64,000 bases of DNA from Solobacterium sp. (GTDB taxonomy: Bacteria > Bacillota_I > Bacilli_A > Erysipelotrichales > Erysipelotrichaceae), in assembly GCA_015256455.1 (NCBI GenBank), contig JABZMB010000001.1, forward strand, positions 1-64,000, written 5' to 3'. Both the position numbers and the translations under genes were made by a program. Each line of letters begins with the position of its first letter. Within the stretch, counting starts at the first letter, position 1. The notes under the pieces were generated by a model. That model worked only from the letters and a program-made list of their open reading frames with translations. It was not told the origin of the DNA and made no database searches. Below, piece after piece: positions 43,756 to 52,909 of this stretch.

Positions 43756-43801
43756 TTTAATCTCCTACTCTCTTATTACATTACAAATATCATACATGAT
43801 A

Positions 43802-43830
43802 ATTGTATTTGTTGCGCTGTGTTTTTGCAA
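43802..43830 (-). promoter_or_regulatory. Promoter of guaA
   Basis: On the minus strand TTGCAA (43825-43830) and TACAAT (43802-43807) are 17 bases apart. The leader is short and no aptamer-like fold is seen. Confidence 0.65.
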
Positions 43831-43848
43831 TTATATGAAAATCACAAA

Positions 43849-43877
43849 CAAAAAACCATGCGAAATATTCACATGGT
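43849..43877 (-). terminator. Terminator of the metNIQ operon
   Basis: ACCATG and CATGGT form a stem on the minus strand followed by TTTTTTG. It starts 12 bases past the metQ stop codon. Confidence 0.65.
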
Positions 43878-43888
43878 AATATTTTTAC

Positions 43889-44740
43889 TTATTCAGCTGG
43901 GATAACGGAACCATCAGACCAGTTCTTCTTGATGAATTCACGGATTTCTTCAGACTGTAATACCTTCACTAAAGCTTGGATCTTTTCATCCTTTTCATGA
44001 CCTTCTTGGCAAGCGATGATGTTTACATATGGGTTCTTTGAATCAGCCTTTTCAAGGATTAATGCATCAGAACCTGGCTTTAGACCTGCGTTAATTGCAA
44101 AGTTACCGTTGATAGCTACTAAATCACCTTCACCGTTTTCATAAGCTGTTGCGAGTAATTCTGGTTTTACTTCCTGGAATTTTAAGTGCTTAGGATTGTT
44201 TGTGTCGTTATCGATATCTGCGATTGTTAAGTTTAAAACATCTGCGTTTTCTGGTAACTTCACAAGGTTTTCCTGTGCAAGAATTGCTAAGATACGACCG
44301 TTATCTGCTACAGAGTTAGAAATAACAACTGTTGAACCATCCTTGATGTCAGAAACTTTCTTGATTGTCTTAGAGTAGATTCCAAATGGTTCGATATGAA
44401 CTCCACCTACATTAGAAATCTTGTAATTCTTTTCTTTCTTTTCTTTATCAAAGAATGGAACGTGCTGGAAGTAGTTTGCGTCTGCTTCTCCATTAGATAC
44501 TGCTTCGTTTGGAATGAAGTAATCATCTGTAACTGTTACTTCTAGGTCGATGTTGTACTTGTTCTTTAAGATGGACTTAGCTTCTTCTAGAATCACTGCG
44601 TGTGGGTTAGCAGTTGCAATCACTGTTAACTTTGTGCTATCTGAAGCTGTTGATGATGCACTTTCTTTTTTGGATGTTCCGCAAGCTGTTAAGCCTAATG
44701 CGAATGTTGCTGCTGCAATAATCTTTGTAATCTTGTTCAT
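43889..44740 (-). CDS. metQ: Methionine-binding lipoprotein MetQ
   Basis: This is the D/L-methionine-binding lipoprotein of the MetNIQ importer (283 residues). The signal ends in a lipobox LTAC with the lipidated cysteine at residue 20. The NlpA/MetQ family features include VIATANPHAVILEEAK at the start of the mature part, EADANYFQHVPFFDKE, and VAINGNFAINAGL near residue 200. The upstream T-box supports methionine as substrate. It is last in the operon, 31 bases after metI. Confidence 0.93.
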   Translation of the reverse strand: MNKITKIIAAATFALGLTACGTSKKESASSTASDSTKLTVIATANPHAVILEEAKSILKNKYNIDLEVTVTDDYFIPNEAVSNGEADANYFQHVPFFDKEKKEKNYKISNVGGVHIEPFGIYSKTIKKVSDIKDGSTVVISNSVADNGRILAILAQENLVKLPENADVLNLTIADIDNDTNNPKHLKFQEVKPELLATAYENGEGDLVAINGNFAINAGLKPGSDALILEKADSKNPYVNIIACQEGHEKDEKIQALVKVLQSEEIREFIKKNWSDGSVIPAE

Positions 44741-44771
44741 GAGTTTTCTCCCTTTTCTTTTTTATATATAT

Positions 44772-45431
44772 TTATCGTTTGTCGATTCGTTTTACGATTG
44801 CATCACCCATCCACTGTATTGCGAATACAATGACGATAATGATGATGGTTGAAGTATAAAGTATTAAATCGTTTCTTCTTGCAAAACCATATAAGTATGC
44901 GAGGTTTCCAAGTCCTCCAGCACCGATGGCACCTGCCATTGCTGTATAGGAGATTAAGGAAATTCCTGTTACTGTGATTCCTGAGATTAAGGATGGTAAT
45001 GCTTCAGGAAGTAATACTTTCAAAATAATTTGCCAATTGCTGGCGCCCATTGCTTTACTTGCTTCAATGGTACCTTTGTTTACATCTTGGAATGCGATGA
45101 TGCACATTCGTGCATAGAACGGCGCTGCCGCAAATACCAGTGAAGGTAAGGCTGCTGTAGCTCCTAACATAGAACCTACAATCAACTTTGTAAATGGGAT
45201 TAAGATAATCAATAAGATGATAAATGGAATTGCACGTAATACGTTGATAATTACATCAATCACTCGATTGATAATCTTATTTTGGAATAATCCACCTGTT
45301 TGTGTACAGTACAGTAGAATACCAATTAGTAAGCCTAGGACTGTCGCAAGTACAAGTGATACGGCTGTCATATAGAGTGTTTCATTGATAGCTTTGAATA
45401 GCTGATCTAAATTCAGTACACCACCTATCAT
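44772..45431 (-). CDS. metI: Methionine ABC transporter permease MetI
   Basis: The 219-residue membrane permease has five predicted helices and the EAA-loop signature EASKAMGASNWQIILKVLLP that docks onto MetN. The segment SLISYTAMAGAIGAGGLGNL before the last helix is characteristic of MetI. Its ATG overlaps the metN stop codon as TAATG and has GGAGG upstream in metN. Confidence 0.94.
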   Translation of the reverse strand: MIGGVLNLDQLFKAINETLYMTAVSLVLATVLGLLIGILLYCTQTGGLFQNKIINRVIDVIINVLRAIPFIILLIILIPFTKLIVGSMLGATAALPSLVFAAAPFYARMCIIAFQDVNKGTIEASKAMGASNWQIILKVLLPEALPSLISGITVTGISLISYTAMAGAIGAGGLGNLAYLYGFARRNDLILYTSTIIIIVIVFAIQWMGDAIVKRIDKR

Positions 45432-46450
45432 TAGAGCACCTCCACTATGACATTGTTGTCAGTTAAGTATGTCACAAACTTGTTGTAGTCACTATCAACT
45501 CCACCACTAATATGAATGTATGTAACACCCATTGGTCCAACAGAGGATTGTGAGATGTTTGACTCTACAATCGATATCTCAAATGGTACAAGTCTTGCCG
45601 CATTGATAATCGTTGGCTGCTCTGCATTATTTCCTGTAAAGGATAAACGTAGTAACTTACCACTTGGATATTTCTCTTTTAAGCTCTCCGCCAATTCTTC
45701 GATTGTTTGGTTGGCTTCAATATTCTGTACGAATCTTCTTGTGACTGCGTGCTTTGGATGTTCGAACAATTGCTTCACTGTTCCTTCTTCCACAATATTT
45801 CCATCACTCATCACTGCCATTCGTGTACATATCTTTTGAACAACTTCCATCTGGTGTGTAATCATCACGATGGTGATTCCTAAACGCCTATTGATTTCTC
45901 TTAATAGTTCAAGAATCTGCTCTGTTGTATCAGGGTCTAGCGCAGAGGTTGCCTCATCACATAGTAGAATTCTTGGCGAATTGGCAAGTGCTCTTGCAAT
46001 ACCAACTCTTTGTTTTTGACCACCTGAGAGTTCACTTGGGTATGCATCTTCTCTTCCTGTTAAGCCTACCATTTCAATTAGCTCAGCTGCTCTTTGTTTT
46101 CTTTCTGCTTTAGGAACATGCGCGAACTCTAGAGGAAGTTCAATGTTTTCAGCGACTGTTCTACTCCATAGGAGGTTGAAGTGTTGGAAAATCATACCGA
46201 TTTGTTGACGTTGTAAACGTAGTTCTTTAGGACTAAGTTCTTTGAAGTTGACACCATTGATGATAACATCACCAGCTGTCTGTACTTCGAGTTGATTGAT
46301 CAAACGAATTAACGTACTTTTACCAGCACCGGAATATCCGATGATGCCGTAGATTTCACCATCATTGATGGTGAGTGAAACGTTGTTTACCGCATGGATG
46401 TTTTCCTTATTTGCTTTGAATGTTTTCACTATGTTGTATAACTCAATCAT
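45431..46450 (-). CDS. metN: Methionine ABC transporter ATPase MetN
   Basis: The 339-residue ATPase has Walker [10 protein letters not shown] (about residues 38-46), signature LSGGQKQRV, Walker [13 protein letters not shown] and the H-loop ITHQME. The C-terminal 95 residues form the NIL/ACT-like domain that binds methionine and inhibits transport when it is plentiful. It is the first gene of metNIQ, downstream of a T-box leader. Confidence 0.96.
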   Translation of the reverse strand: MIELYNIVKTFKANKENIHAVNNVSLTINDGEIYGIIGYSGAGKSTLIRLINQLEVQTAGDVIINGVNFKELSPKELRLQRQQIGMIFQHFNLLWSRTVAENIELPLEFAHVPKAERKQRAAELIEMVGLTGREDAYPSELSGGQKQRVGIARALANSPRILLCDEATSALDPDTTEQILELLREINRRLGITIVMITHQMEVVQKICTRMAVMSDGNIVEEGTVKQLFEHPKHAVTRRFVQNIEANQTIEELAESLKEKYPSGKLLRLSFTGNNAEQPTIINAARLVPFEISIVESNISQSSVGPMGVTYIHISGGVDSDYNKFVTYLTDNNVIVEVL

Positions 46451-46473
46451 CGCTGCCTCCTATCTATATAAAC

Positions 46474-46735
46474 AAAAATCCCGCACTTACACTTACATGT
46501 AAGGACGGGATATATAATCTCGTGTTACCACCTTAGTTTATATGTACTTCACAATACATACCTCATCGAGTACTAACATACTCTATGTCTATAACGGGAC
46601 ATCCCGATACCCCCTACATTTCGGAAGTACAACTCCAAGACCATCTTCACTAAACCTTCGTATATCCTCTTCTCAGCGCTCGAGGACTCTCTGTGATACT
46701 ATCTTTCAGCTACTCTTCTTATCATCGCCTATGGT
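46474..46735 (-). promoter_or_regulatory. T-box leader, methionine specifier
   Basis: The minus-strand leader of metNIQ has the conserved T-box sequence AAGGTGGTAACACGAG (46519-46534), followed by an intrinsic terminator with ATCCCG/CGGGAT arms and a T run (46474-46511). Upstream is a stem I region with AGAGAG and GCTGAGAAGAGG-type elements, and a candidate specifier GUGAAGAUGG with AUG (46642-46644), the methionine codon. Uncharged tRNA-Met would stabilise the antiterminator and switch on methionine uptake. Confidence 0.9.
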
Positions 46736-46738
46736 TAT

Positions 46739-46766
46739 AGTTTATTTAGAATTTAATAAATGTCAA
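46739..46766 (-). promoter_or_regulatory. Promoter of the metNIQ T-box transcript
   Basis: TTGACA (46761-46766) and TAAACT (46739-46744) are 16 bases apart on the minus strand, just upstream of the T-box stem I. Confidence 0.6.
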
Positions 46767-46823
46767 CAACTTTTTTGAGATTTTTTTGTAAATTTTGTTT
46801 TCTTCCATGAAAAGTCTGTAAAA

Positions 46824-46842
46824 TATTACATTTTTTGTAATA
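46824..46842 (-). terminator. Terminator-like hairpin at the end of the GH13 gene
   Basis: TATTAC and GTAATA form a stem on the minus strand with a 7-base loop, followed by TTTTAC. The GH13 stop codon lies in the 3' arm. It is AT-rich, so only moderately strong. Confidence 0.45.
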
Positions 46843-48379
46843 CTACAAACGAACTTGGTCCAATTGTAAGAGTTAGCTCTTCAATAGATGCTTTTCCAAT
46901 CGTATAGATTGGCTTATAACCTTGTAGCTCATCAAGAGAAATTGTCTCCTCTAATCCACTTGGATTGATTGCTAGTATCAACTTTCCACGTTTGTATACA
47001 AATGGCATCTTCTCCTTCTCAGCATAAATCACATTGAAGTCTGCATCAGCCTGTAAGTCTGCGTGCTTGTGACGTAATTCCACAAGAGATTTTGTCGTAG
47101 AATAGAGGGAATTTTTATCATTAATTTGATCTGCAACGTTTGGTGCATCTGCTGATGAATCCACGGCTAGATAGAGTTGATGTGCTCCTGCTGTTGAAAA
47201 GCCCTTGTTTACGCTATTATCCCACTGCATTGGTGTGCGTGATCCTGTACGTTGGAAGCCACCTTCTTTGGAACGTATATCCTTCATATAGCGCATACCA
47301 ATTTCATCACCATAGTAGATAAATGGTACTCCTGGCATTGTTAAGATAAATGCATATGCAATCTTTAACTCTTCTGGAGTTAATGTATTAGCCGGACGAG
47401 GTGTATCATGGTTGCATGTAAACATGGAGATATAACCATTCTGCTTTGTTGCCTTGTATTTAGGCATGTAGTCATTTAAGAAACGACAGATATCACCCTT
47501 ACCACTCTTTAAGAAGAAGCTATTATCTTCCCCACCTGTTTCATAATCACGTAATAATGTGTTATATCCATTGTGCCAATGATCTAAGTAGAAATCCATG
47601 TGGAAGCCACCACCATTGATCGCTTGTTGTGGATTGGACCATTCACTGACAAGTGCTGCTTCTGGATACTCTTGATCTAGCATATTACGAACATCTCTCC
47701 AGATTTTCGCAGTCGCTGATTTCTTGTTATCATCATTCTTCACAAGTGAATCTGCCATATCTACACGGAAGCCATCTGCACCATGATCTAGCCAGAAGCG
47801 CATCACATCTTTCATCGCTTCTTTGGTAGCGATAGCTTCTGGACTATCAACTGCAGACATCCAACTTTCTGTACGATCTAACCAACCATAGTTGAGCGCC
47901 GGTTGAGACGCAAAGAAGTTTAACATATAGGCACCATTTCGATCAGACATACCTGCCATATATGGATGATCTTTAACCCCAACAAAAGCACCATTTGTCC
48001 ATACATAACGACTAGAGTATTCATTTTCTTCTGGTTGCTTACTTGCGTTAAACCAAGCATGTTCATCAGATGTATGACCAGGTACTAAATCTAGCAATAC
48101 TTTGATACCACGCTTATGTGCTTCTTCAAATAAGCGATATGCGTCTTCATTTGTACCATAACGAGCCGCAACCTTCTTATAATCCCTAACATCATATCCT
48201 GCATCCATAAATGGTGAGTCATACATTGGATTAATCCACAATGCATTACAGCCTAGTTCTTTGATGTAATCTAACTTCTGGATGATACCTTCTAAATCAC
48301 CGATACCATCTCCATTTGTATCATAGAATGACTGTGGATAGATTTCATAAAACACTGCATCTTTTAACCATGTTGGCAT
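46826..48379 (-). CDS. GH13 family alpha-glucosidase
   Basis: The 517-residue cytoplasmic enzyme is a GH13 glycosidase (oligo-1,6-glucosidase/alpha-glucosidase type). It has the beta-alpha barrel motifs: DLVPGHTS (region I), DGFRVDMADSLV with the nucleophile aspartate (region II), ALVSEWSNP with the acid/base glutamate (region III) and FTCNHDTPR (region IV). No signal peptide is seen. It would cleave imported maltodextrins or isomalto-oligosaccharides. It is the last gene of the mal operon, with TAGGAG before the ATG and 3 bases after the HAD gene. Confidence 0.9.
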   Translation of the reverse strand: MPTWLKDAVFYEIYPQSFYDTNGDGIGDLEGIIQKLDYIKELGCNALWINPMYDSPFMDAGYDVRDYKKVAARYGTNEDAYRLFEEAHKRGIKVLLDLVPGHTSDEHAWFNASKQPEENEYSSRYVWTNGAFVGVKDHPYMAGMSDRNGAYMLNFFASQPALNYGWLDRTESWMSAVDSPEAIATKEAMKDVMRFWLDHGADGFRVDMADSLVKNDDNKKSATAKIWRDVRNMLDQEYPEAALVSEWSNPQQAINGGGFHMDFYLDHWHNGYNTLLRDYETGGEDNSFFLKSGKGDICRFLNDYMPKYKATKQNGYISMFTCNHDTPRPANTLTPEELKIAYAFILTMPGVPFIYYGDEIGMRYMKDIRSKEGGFQRTGSRTPMQWDNSVNKGFSTAGAHQLYLAVDSSADAPNVADQINDKNSLYSTTKSLVELRHKHADLQADADFNVIYAEKEKMPFVYKRGKLILAINPSGLEETISLDELQGYKPIYTIGKASIEELTLTIGPSSFVVLQKM

Positions 48380-48382
48380 AAC

Positions 48383-49150
48383 TTATTCTCCTAAAATTTC
48401 TAAAATATCCCCTGAAGTAACAATTTTGTACTGGAAGTTTGGATATTCTTGTTGTAACGTTTCTAATTCTTTTTGAATTACTTTTTCTTTGCGATGTGCT
48501 GTATTTAATAATATACCAGTTACACCACAAGATGCCGCAACTTGCATATCACTACCAACTTCATTACCAATCATGACACAATCACAAACATTAAGTTTAT
48601 GGTCATCTAGTACTTTTTGCATAAATGCTTTCTCTGGCTTACGGATACCGTAATCAGCAGAGATATACATGTAATCAAAGTATGGAATTAAATCACACAT
48701 ACCCATCTCCACTAGCGCAAAAGAGCGCTGTGCATTGGATAGTAAGATAATTTGATGCCCTTGTTGCTTTAATGTTTGTAATGTCTTGATGGTATTGAGG
48801 TATGGTTTACAACGTACTCTTGTCAAACGTCTAAACTCTGTTTCCACAAAGAGTAACCAAGTCTCCATATCTTGGACTCGTAATACTTCTTTGTGCATAG
48901 GAGCTTCATCATATAAACGTTTGAATACATTTTTAAATTGAATATCAATATATGTATCAGGATGAAGTGCTTCTACACGATCCCACTCTTCTTTATTAAA
49001 CTTTAAATATGCTTGTTTAAACTGTTCTGGTGTATAGATAGCACCATAACATGCATACATGTCTGATAGTGCTTTCCACACCTTATGATTATGTAATTCC
49101 GTATGAATATCAATGAGTGTTCCATACAAGTCAAAGATATATGTTTTCAT
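48383..49150 (-). CDS. HAD-superfamily hydrolase
   Basis: The 255-residue protein has HAD motif I as FDLYGTLID (residues 5-13, aspartate nucleophile), motif II ILLSNAQ, lysine in KPEKAFMQKVL and motif IV MIGNEVGSDMQVA. DLYGT in place of DxDGT is common in YjjG-like phosphatases. It is probably a sugar-phosphate or nucleotide phosphatase. It lies between malG and the GH13 gene in the mal operon, with a hairpin upstream that may reduce readthrough. A link to maltose use (for example removing a phosphosugar) is inference. Confidence 0.83.
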   Translation of the reverse strand: MKTYIFDLYGTLIDIHTELHNHKVWKALSDMYACYGAIYTPEQFKQAYLKFNKEEWDRVEALHPDTYIDIQFKNVFKRLYDEAPMHKEVLRVQDMETWLLFVETEFRRLTRVRCKPYLNTIKTLQTLKQQGHQIILLSNAQRSFALVEMGMCDLIPYFDYMYISADYGIRKPEKAFMQKVLDDHKLNVCDCVMIGNEVGSDMQVAASCGVTGILLNTAHRKEKVIQKELETLQQEYPNFQYKIVTSGDILEILGE

Positions 49151-49197
49151 GTGGTTCCTCCTGATTCATATCTATCATACTACGTTTTTACAAAGTA

Positions 49198-49225
49198 AAC
49201 GGCAGGACCAAAAGGTTCTACCGTT
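49198..49225. terminator. Hairpin between malG and the HAD gene
   Basis: AACGGCAGGACC and GGTTCTACCGTT pair with one G-U and one mismatch around a four-A loop. The T run is clear on the plus strand but broken on the minus strand, so it is likely an attenuating or stabilising stem within the leftward mal operon. Confidence 0.45.
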
Positions 49226-49234
49226 TTTGTTTTA

Positions 49235-50113
49235 TTATCCTTTAACAGCGCCAGACATTCCTTCAACGTAGAATTTCTGCATGTATACGAATAAGATTGC
49301 GATTGGAAGAGAGATAATAACCGCACCAGCCGCAAAGCTTGTGTACCATTGGTTAATATATTCCTTCTGTAACATATTCCATAAACCGATTGCGACTGTA
49401 AATTGATCTGCGTTAGCACGAACAATAACTTTCGCAAAGATAAAGTCTACCCATGGAGCGATGAATGAAGTCATAACTGTATAGATAATGATTGGTTTTG
49501 ATAATGGCATTGTAATTCTTGTGAACACTTGCCATTGTGTAGCACCATCCATAATCGCTGCTTCATCGACAGAACGTGGAATCGTATCAAAGTAACCCTT
49601 GGCAATTTGGAAGCCTAAACCAGTACCAGCAGAATATACGATGATAAGTGCTAAACGTACTGCAGAACCTTCTGTTAAACCAAGTGCTTTTAAGATATAG
49701 TATTCCGCAATCATAGCCATAAATCCTGGGAATAAACCAAGAATCATCGCTAAGTTCATATATGGCTTACGTAGCTTGAAACGCATACGAGATAAGCTAT
49801 ATGAAACAGATAATACGAAGAATGTTGAAATAATACATGTGAATACCGCGATGATGAGTGTATTTGCAAACATACGTGGGAAGTTTAAGACGTTACGGTC
49901 TGTAAATAACTTAATGTAGTTTGCAAGTGTATATCCCTTAGGGAAGAATGTACTTACATAGGATCCCTGTTCAGCTCTAAAGCTAGTTAAGATAATCCAG
50001 AAAATTGGTAATACCCATATCGCTGCTAGCATTGCCAAAAATACATGAACGAAGAAGTTACCAACACGGCTGGATACGCTCTTTTTATTACGTTTTAGTG
50101 TATTCGTACTCAT
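49235..50113 (-). CDS. malG: Maltose/maltodextrin ABC transporter permease MalG
   Basis: The 292-residue permease has six predicted helices and the EAA motif DEAAIMDGATQWQVFTRITM that couples to MsmX. The ending YVEGMSGAVKG matches the MalG family tail. Its ATG overlaps the malF stop codon as TAATG, with GAGGAG upstream. Confidence 0.93.
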   Translation of the reverse strand: MSTNTLKRNKKSVSSRVGNFFVHVFLAMLAAIWVLPIFWIILTSFRAEQGSYVSTFFPKGYTLANYIKLFTDRNVLNFPRMFANTLIIAVFTCIISTFFVLSVSYSLSRMRFKLRKPYMNLAMILGLFPGFMAMIAEYYILKALGLTEGSAVRLALIIVYSAGTGLGFQIAKGYFDTIPRSVDEAAIMDGATQWQVFTRITMPLSKPIIIYTVMTSFIAPWVDFIFAKVIVRANADQFTVAIGLWNMLQKEYINQWYTSFAAGAVIISLPIAILFVYMQKFYVEGMSGAVKG

Positions 50114-51471
50114 TACATGAACGCCTCCTCATTCTGATAAGACTTCGATCTACGATATGTGATCAATGTGACTGTTGTTAAGATAATGAATGTCAAGATA
50201 CCGATAACTGCACCTAAGTTATAGTACTGTTGATCGATTGTTAACTTGTACAACCATGTTACGAGCAAGTCTGTTTGACCTGCAGTATCTCCAACATATG
50301 TTGGTCCACCACCTGATAAGAGGTAGATAACGTTAAAGTTATTGATATTACCAACAAATGATGTAATCAAATATGGTGTAGTAACAAATAACATGTAAGG
50401 AAGTGTAATCTTGAAGAAGATCTTCACTGGTCCTGCACCATCCATACGAGCTGCTTCATAGAGCTCGCCTGGAATGTTCTGTAAGATACCTGTTACCTGT
50501 AACATTGTATATGGAATACCAATCCATAAGTTGATTACGATAATTGTGATTCTAGCCCACATCGCATCTGTTAAGAATGGTAGTGGTCCACTGATTAATC
50601 CATTATTCTGTAGTAACACGTTGATTGCACCTGATGGTTGTAACATGATATTCATAATCATCAAGGAAATAAACTGTGGTACAGCAATAGACAATACAAA
50701 GCAGAAACGCCAGAATCCTTTTGCCTTTGTTTCCTTACGGTTAATGATCATCGCAAGGATCATACCTGTAATGTAGTTTAAGAATGTCGCAACAAGAGCC
50801 CAAACAACTGTCCAAGCAAGTACATGCCAGAACTGTCTACCTATGTTACCACTGAAGTTTAATACACGCTTAAACTGTGTTAGTCCATTCCAATCGAACA
50901 ACTGTAAGTGTTCATCTTCTTTGGAATAGGATGTAAATGCCATACTGATCATATACACTAATGGCACGATATTGAATACTAAGATACCAACACATGGTAA
51001 TGTCATCAATGTGATATGTAAGTTTCCATCTAATAGAGACTTCAGATCTTCCTTAAAGGTATTGATGTGTTCATTATTTTCTTTCTTTAGTTGTAGTTTG
51101 TATGCATGCTTAATCTGTAATACCCATAATAGGATAAATCCAGCGATGACGAATAATGCAACAACTCCAAATAAGAGAATAAGTTGTGAGTTATCCCCGG
51201 CAGAATATTCAAAAATTTGTTTTGCTTCATTCCACACTTTACCCTGTGCTTCATCACCAAGTGACGGTAGCAATGTTAAAGCATGAATACCAGAAGTAGC
51301 CATATATAAGAAGAACGCTACTTCTAGAAGGAATATGAGGCAACCTTTAATTTTCTGCCCTTTCAAAAATATACCAAGTCCCATAAATGGGATGGATAGC
51401 TTCGTTTGTAAATCACCTGATGTTATTGCTTTTAACACTGTGATTTTATCCTGAATCTTTTTATTTTCCAT
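50113..51471 (-). CDS. malF: Maltose/maltodextrin ABC transporter permease MalF
   Basis: The 452-residue permease has eight or so helices. The first 140 residues form an extra N-terminal region with two or three helices and a cytoplasmic loop (LQIKHAYKLQLKKENNEHIN), as in Gram-positive MalF. The coupling EAA loop is LYEAARMDGAGPVKIFFKITLP, and YLLSGGGPTYVGDTAGQTDLL lies near the end, as expected for MalF. It forms the channel with MalG. GAGGTAA precedes the ATG. Confidence 0.92.
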   Translation of the reverse strand: MENKKIQDKITVLKAITSGDLQTKLSIPFMGLGIFLKGQKIKGCLIFLLEVAFFLYMATSGIHALTLLPSLGDEAQGKVWNEAKQIFEYSAGDNSQLILLFGVVALFVIAGFILLWVLQIKHAYKLQLKKENNEHINTFKEDLKSLLDGNLHITLMTLPCVGILVFNIVPLVYMISMAFTSYSKEDEHLQLFDWNGLTQFKRVLNFSGNIGRQFWHVLAWTVVWALVATFLNYITGMILAMIINRKETKAKGFWRFCFVLSIAVPQFISLMIMNIMLQPSGAINVLLQNNGLISGPLPFLTDAMWARITIIVINLWIGIPYTMLQVTGILQNIPGELYEAARMDGAGPVKIFFKITLPYMLFVTTPYLITSFVGNINNFNVIYLLSGGGPTYVGDTAGQTDLLVTWLYKLTIDQQYYNLGAVIGILTFIILTTVTLITYRRSKSYQNEEAFM

Positions 51472-51554
51472 ACGATTACCTCAATTCTATAAACGAAGAA
51501 GAATGCGGTTAAAATAAGTATCTCAACCACATTCTTTTAATCAGTAATGCAATA

Positions 51555-52790
51555 TTATTGAACGGAAGCAGTGTTCATTGCCTTGTTCATGCTCTCTGTC
51601 TTTTCAGCAGCATTTTCGTGTGTTACTGTACCGGCAACGATTTCCTTACCCATTGATTCTGCTGGTGTCCAATATTGAGCCATGCCTGACTGTAGTGGCT
51701 GTACAATTGAAGCAAAGTCCATTGTATCCATCTGTGCCTTAGCCAATGCATCAGAAACTTTCAATGATGTATCTGTAGGAATGATATTACGTAAGTCGTA
51801 GTGAGCTTGTTGAGCCTTTGCACTACCTAAGAATGAAGCTAATGCAACTGCAACTTCTGGATTCTTACTTGTTGGGTTAACACCAATAGCCTTAGAACCT
51901 GCGAATGCCTTTAACTGAACTTCCTTACCATTTAATGTGTACTTAGGAGGAGCTACGATACCAACGTTTTCTTCACCTAAAGCTTCAACAACTGCCTTGT
52001 AATCCCAAGTACCTGAGAATAATGCATTGATTGTACCATCAGCTAATGTGCTTGGTGTTAAACCAGCCGCATCCTTGAAGTTAGGATTCTGAACTAAGTC
52101 AACTAAGTAATTTGTAACTGCTGTACCCTTTTCACCACCGAAATCGATACCAGCTTTAGCATCTGCTCCATTTTCACCGAATAATGTGCATCCGTTAGCT
52201 GCATAGAATGCTTGAATATACCAAGAGTTAGAGAGTGGGAAACCAACCTTACCCTTTGTAAGCATTGTATCTAAGTTCTTAACATCATCTTCAGAGAAGA
52301 CGCGCTTGTCATAGTACATGAACCATGTGTTTGCTGTAAATGGAACACCATATACAGAGTTTTCATAAGTTACTGTATCAACAGTAATGTCACTGTTGTT
52401 CTTCTTGATTGCTTCTACTGCAGATCCACCTAATTCAGCGATAGCGTTAGCCTTTAATAAATCTGGGATCTGGTCGTTTGCGAACATGTAAACGTCAGCT
52501 GCTGCTGATGGGTCAGCTGCTACTAATGTCTTCGCATCACCTTCAGGACATACGCCTGTGTTGAATGTTAACTTCCATTCTGGGTGAGCTTCCTGGAAAG
52601 CATCTAATTGCTTCTTGAGCCAGTTGCCCTGTTCTTCTGATTGATCTTCAGATGGTGTCCACACTGTAAGTGTAACTTCCTTAGAATCTGAAGCTGTTGT
52701 GTTTGATTCCTTCTTGCTGCCGCATCCTGCTAATACAGAGATACCCATTAAAGCAGCTAAACCAAGTGATGCTAACTTTGTACTTTTCAT
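51555..52790 (-). CDS. malE: Maltose/maltodextrin-binding lipoprotein MalE
   Basis: The 411-residue extracytoplasmic protein has a lipoprotein signal ending LAGC (cysteine about residue 23). The family 1 solute-binding features are VTLTVWTPSEDQSEEQ, ALGEENVGIVAPP and KAFAGSKAIGVNPTSKNPE, followed by a QYWTPAESMGKEIVAG C-terminal segment. It delivers maltodextrins to MalFG. GGGAGG precedes the ATG. Its own promoter and an operator pair lie in the 119-base gap behind msmX. Confidence 0.92.
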   Translation of the reverse strand: MKSTKLASLGLAALMGISVLAGCGSKKESNTTASDSKEVTLTVWTPSEDQSEEQGNWLKKQLDAFQEAHPEWKLTFNTGVCPEGDAKTLVAADPSAAADVYMFANDQIPDLLKANAIAELGGSAVEAIKKNNSDITVDTVTYENSVYGVPFTANTWFMYYDKRVFSEDDVKNLDTMLTKGKVGFPLSNSWYIQAFYAANGCTLFGENGADAKAGIDFGGEKGTAVTNYLVDLVQNPNFKDAAGLTPSTLADGTINALFSGTWDYKAVVEALGEENVGIVAPPKYTLNGKEVQLKAFAGSKAIGVNPTSKNPEVAVALASFLGSAKAQQAHYDLRNIIPTDTSLKVSDALAKAQMDTMDFASIVQPLQSGMAQYWTPAESMGKEIVAGTVTHENAAEKTESMNKAMNTASVQ

Positions 52791-52818
52791 GTTATCCTCC
52801 CGAAAAAGTTTATATATT

Positions 52819-52886
52819 TGTAAACGTTACTGGAAACGTTTACAATCCTATAGTTTTATTTTATGCAAAGCGCTTTCAAATTTCAA
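52819..52886 (-). promoter_or_regulatory. malE promoter with cre-like and MalR-type operators
   Basis: TTGAAA (52881-52886) and TAAAAT (52858-52863) are 17 bases apart. AAAGCGCTTT, the core of a cre-like site, fills the spacer. Downstream, TGTAAACGTTAC and GGAAACGTTTACA (52819-52844) are two adjacent LacI-type half-palindromes that also occur at malR, so they are likely MalR sites. Confidence 0.7.
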
Positions 52887-52909
52887 TATCTTTTTATGAA
52901 ATTTTGAAA

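Noticed and set aside
43756..43888. Guanine riboswitch ahead of guaA
   Set aside because: The leader is short, with a plain promoter and no aptamer-like three-way junction.
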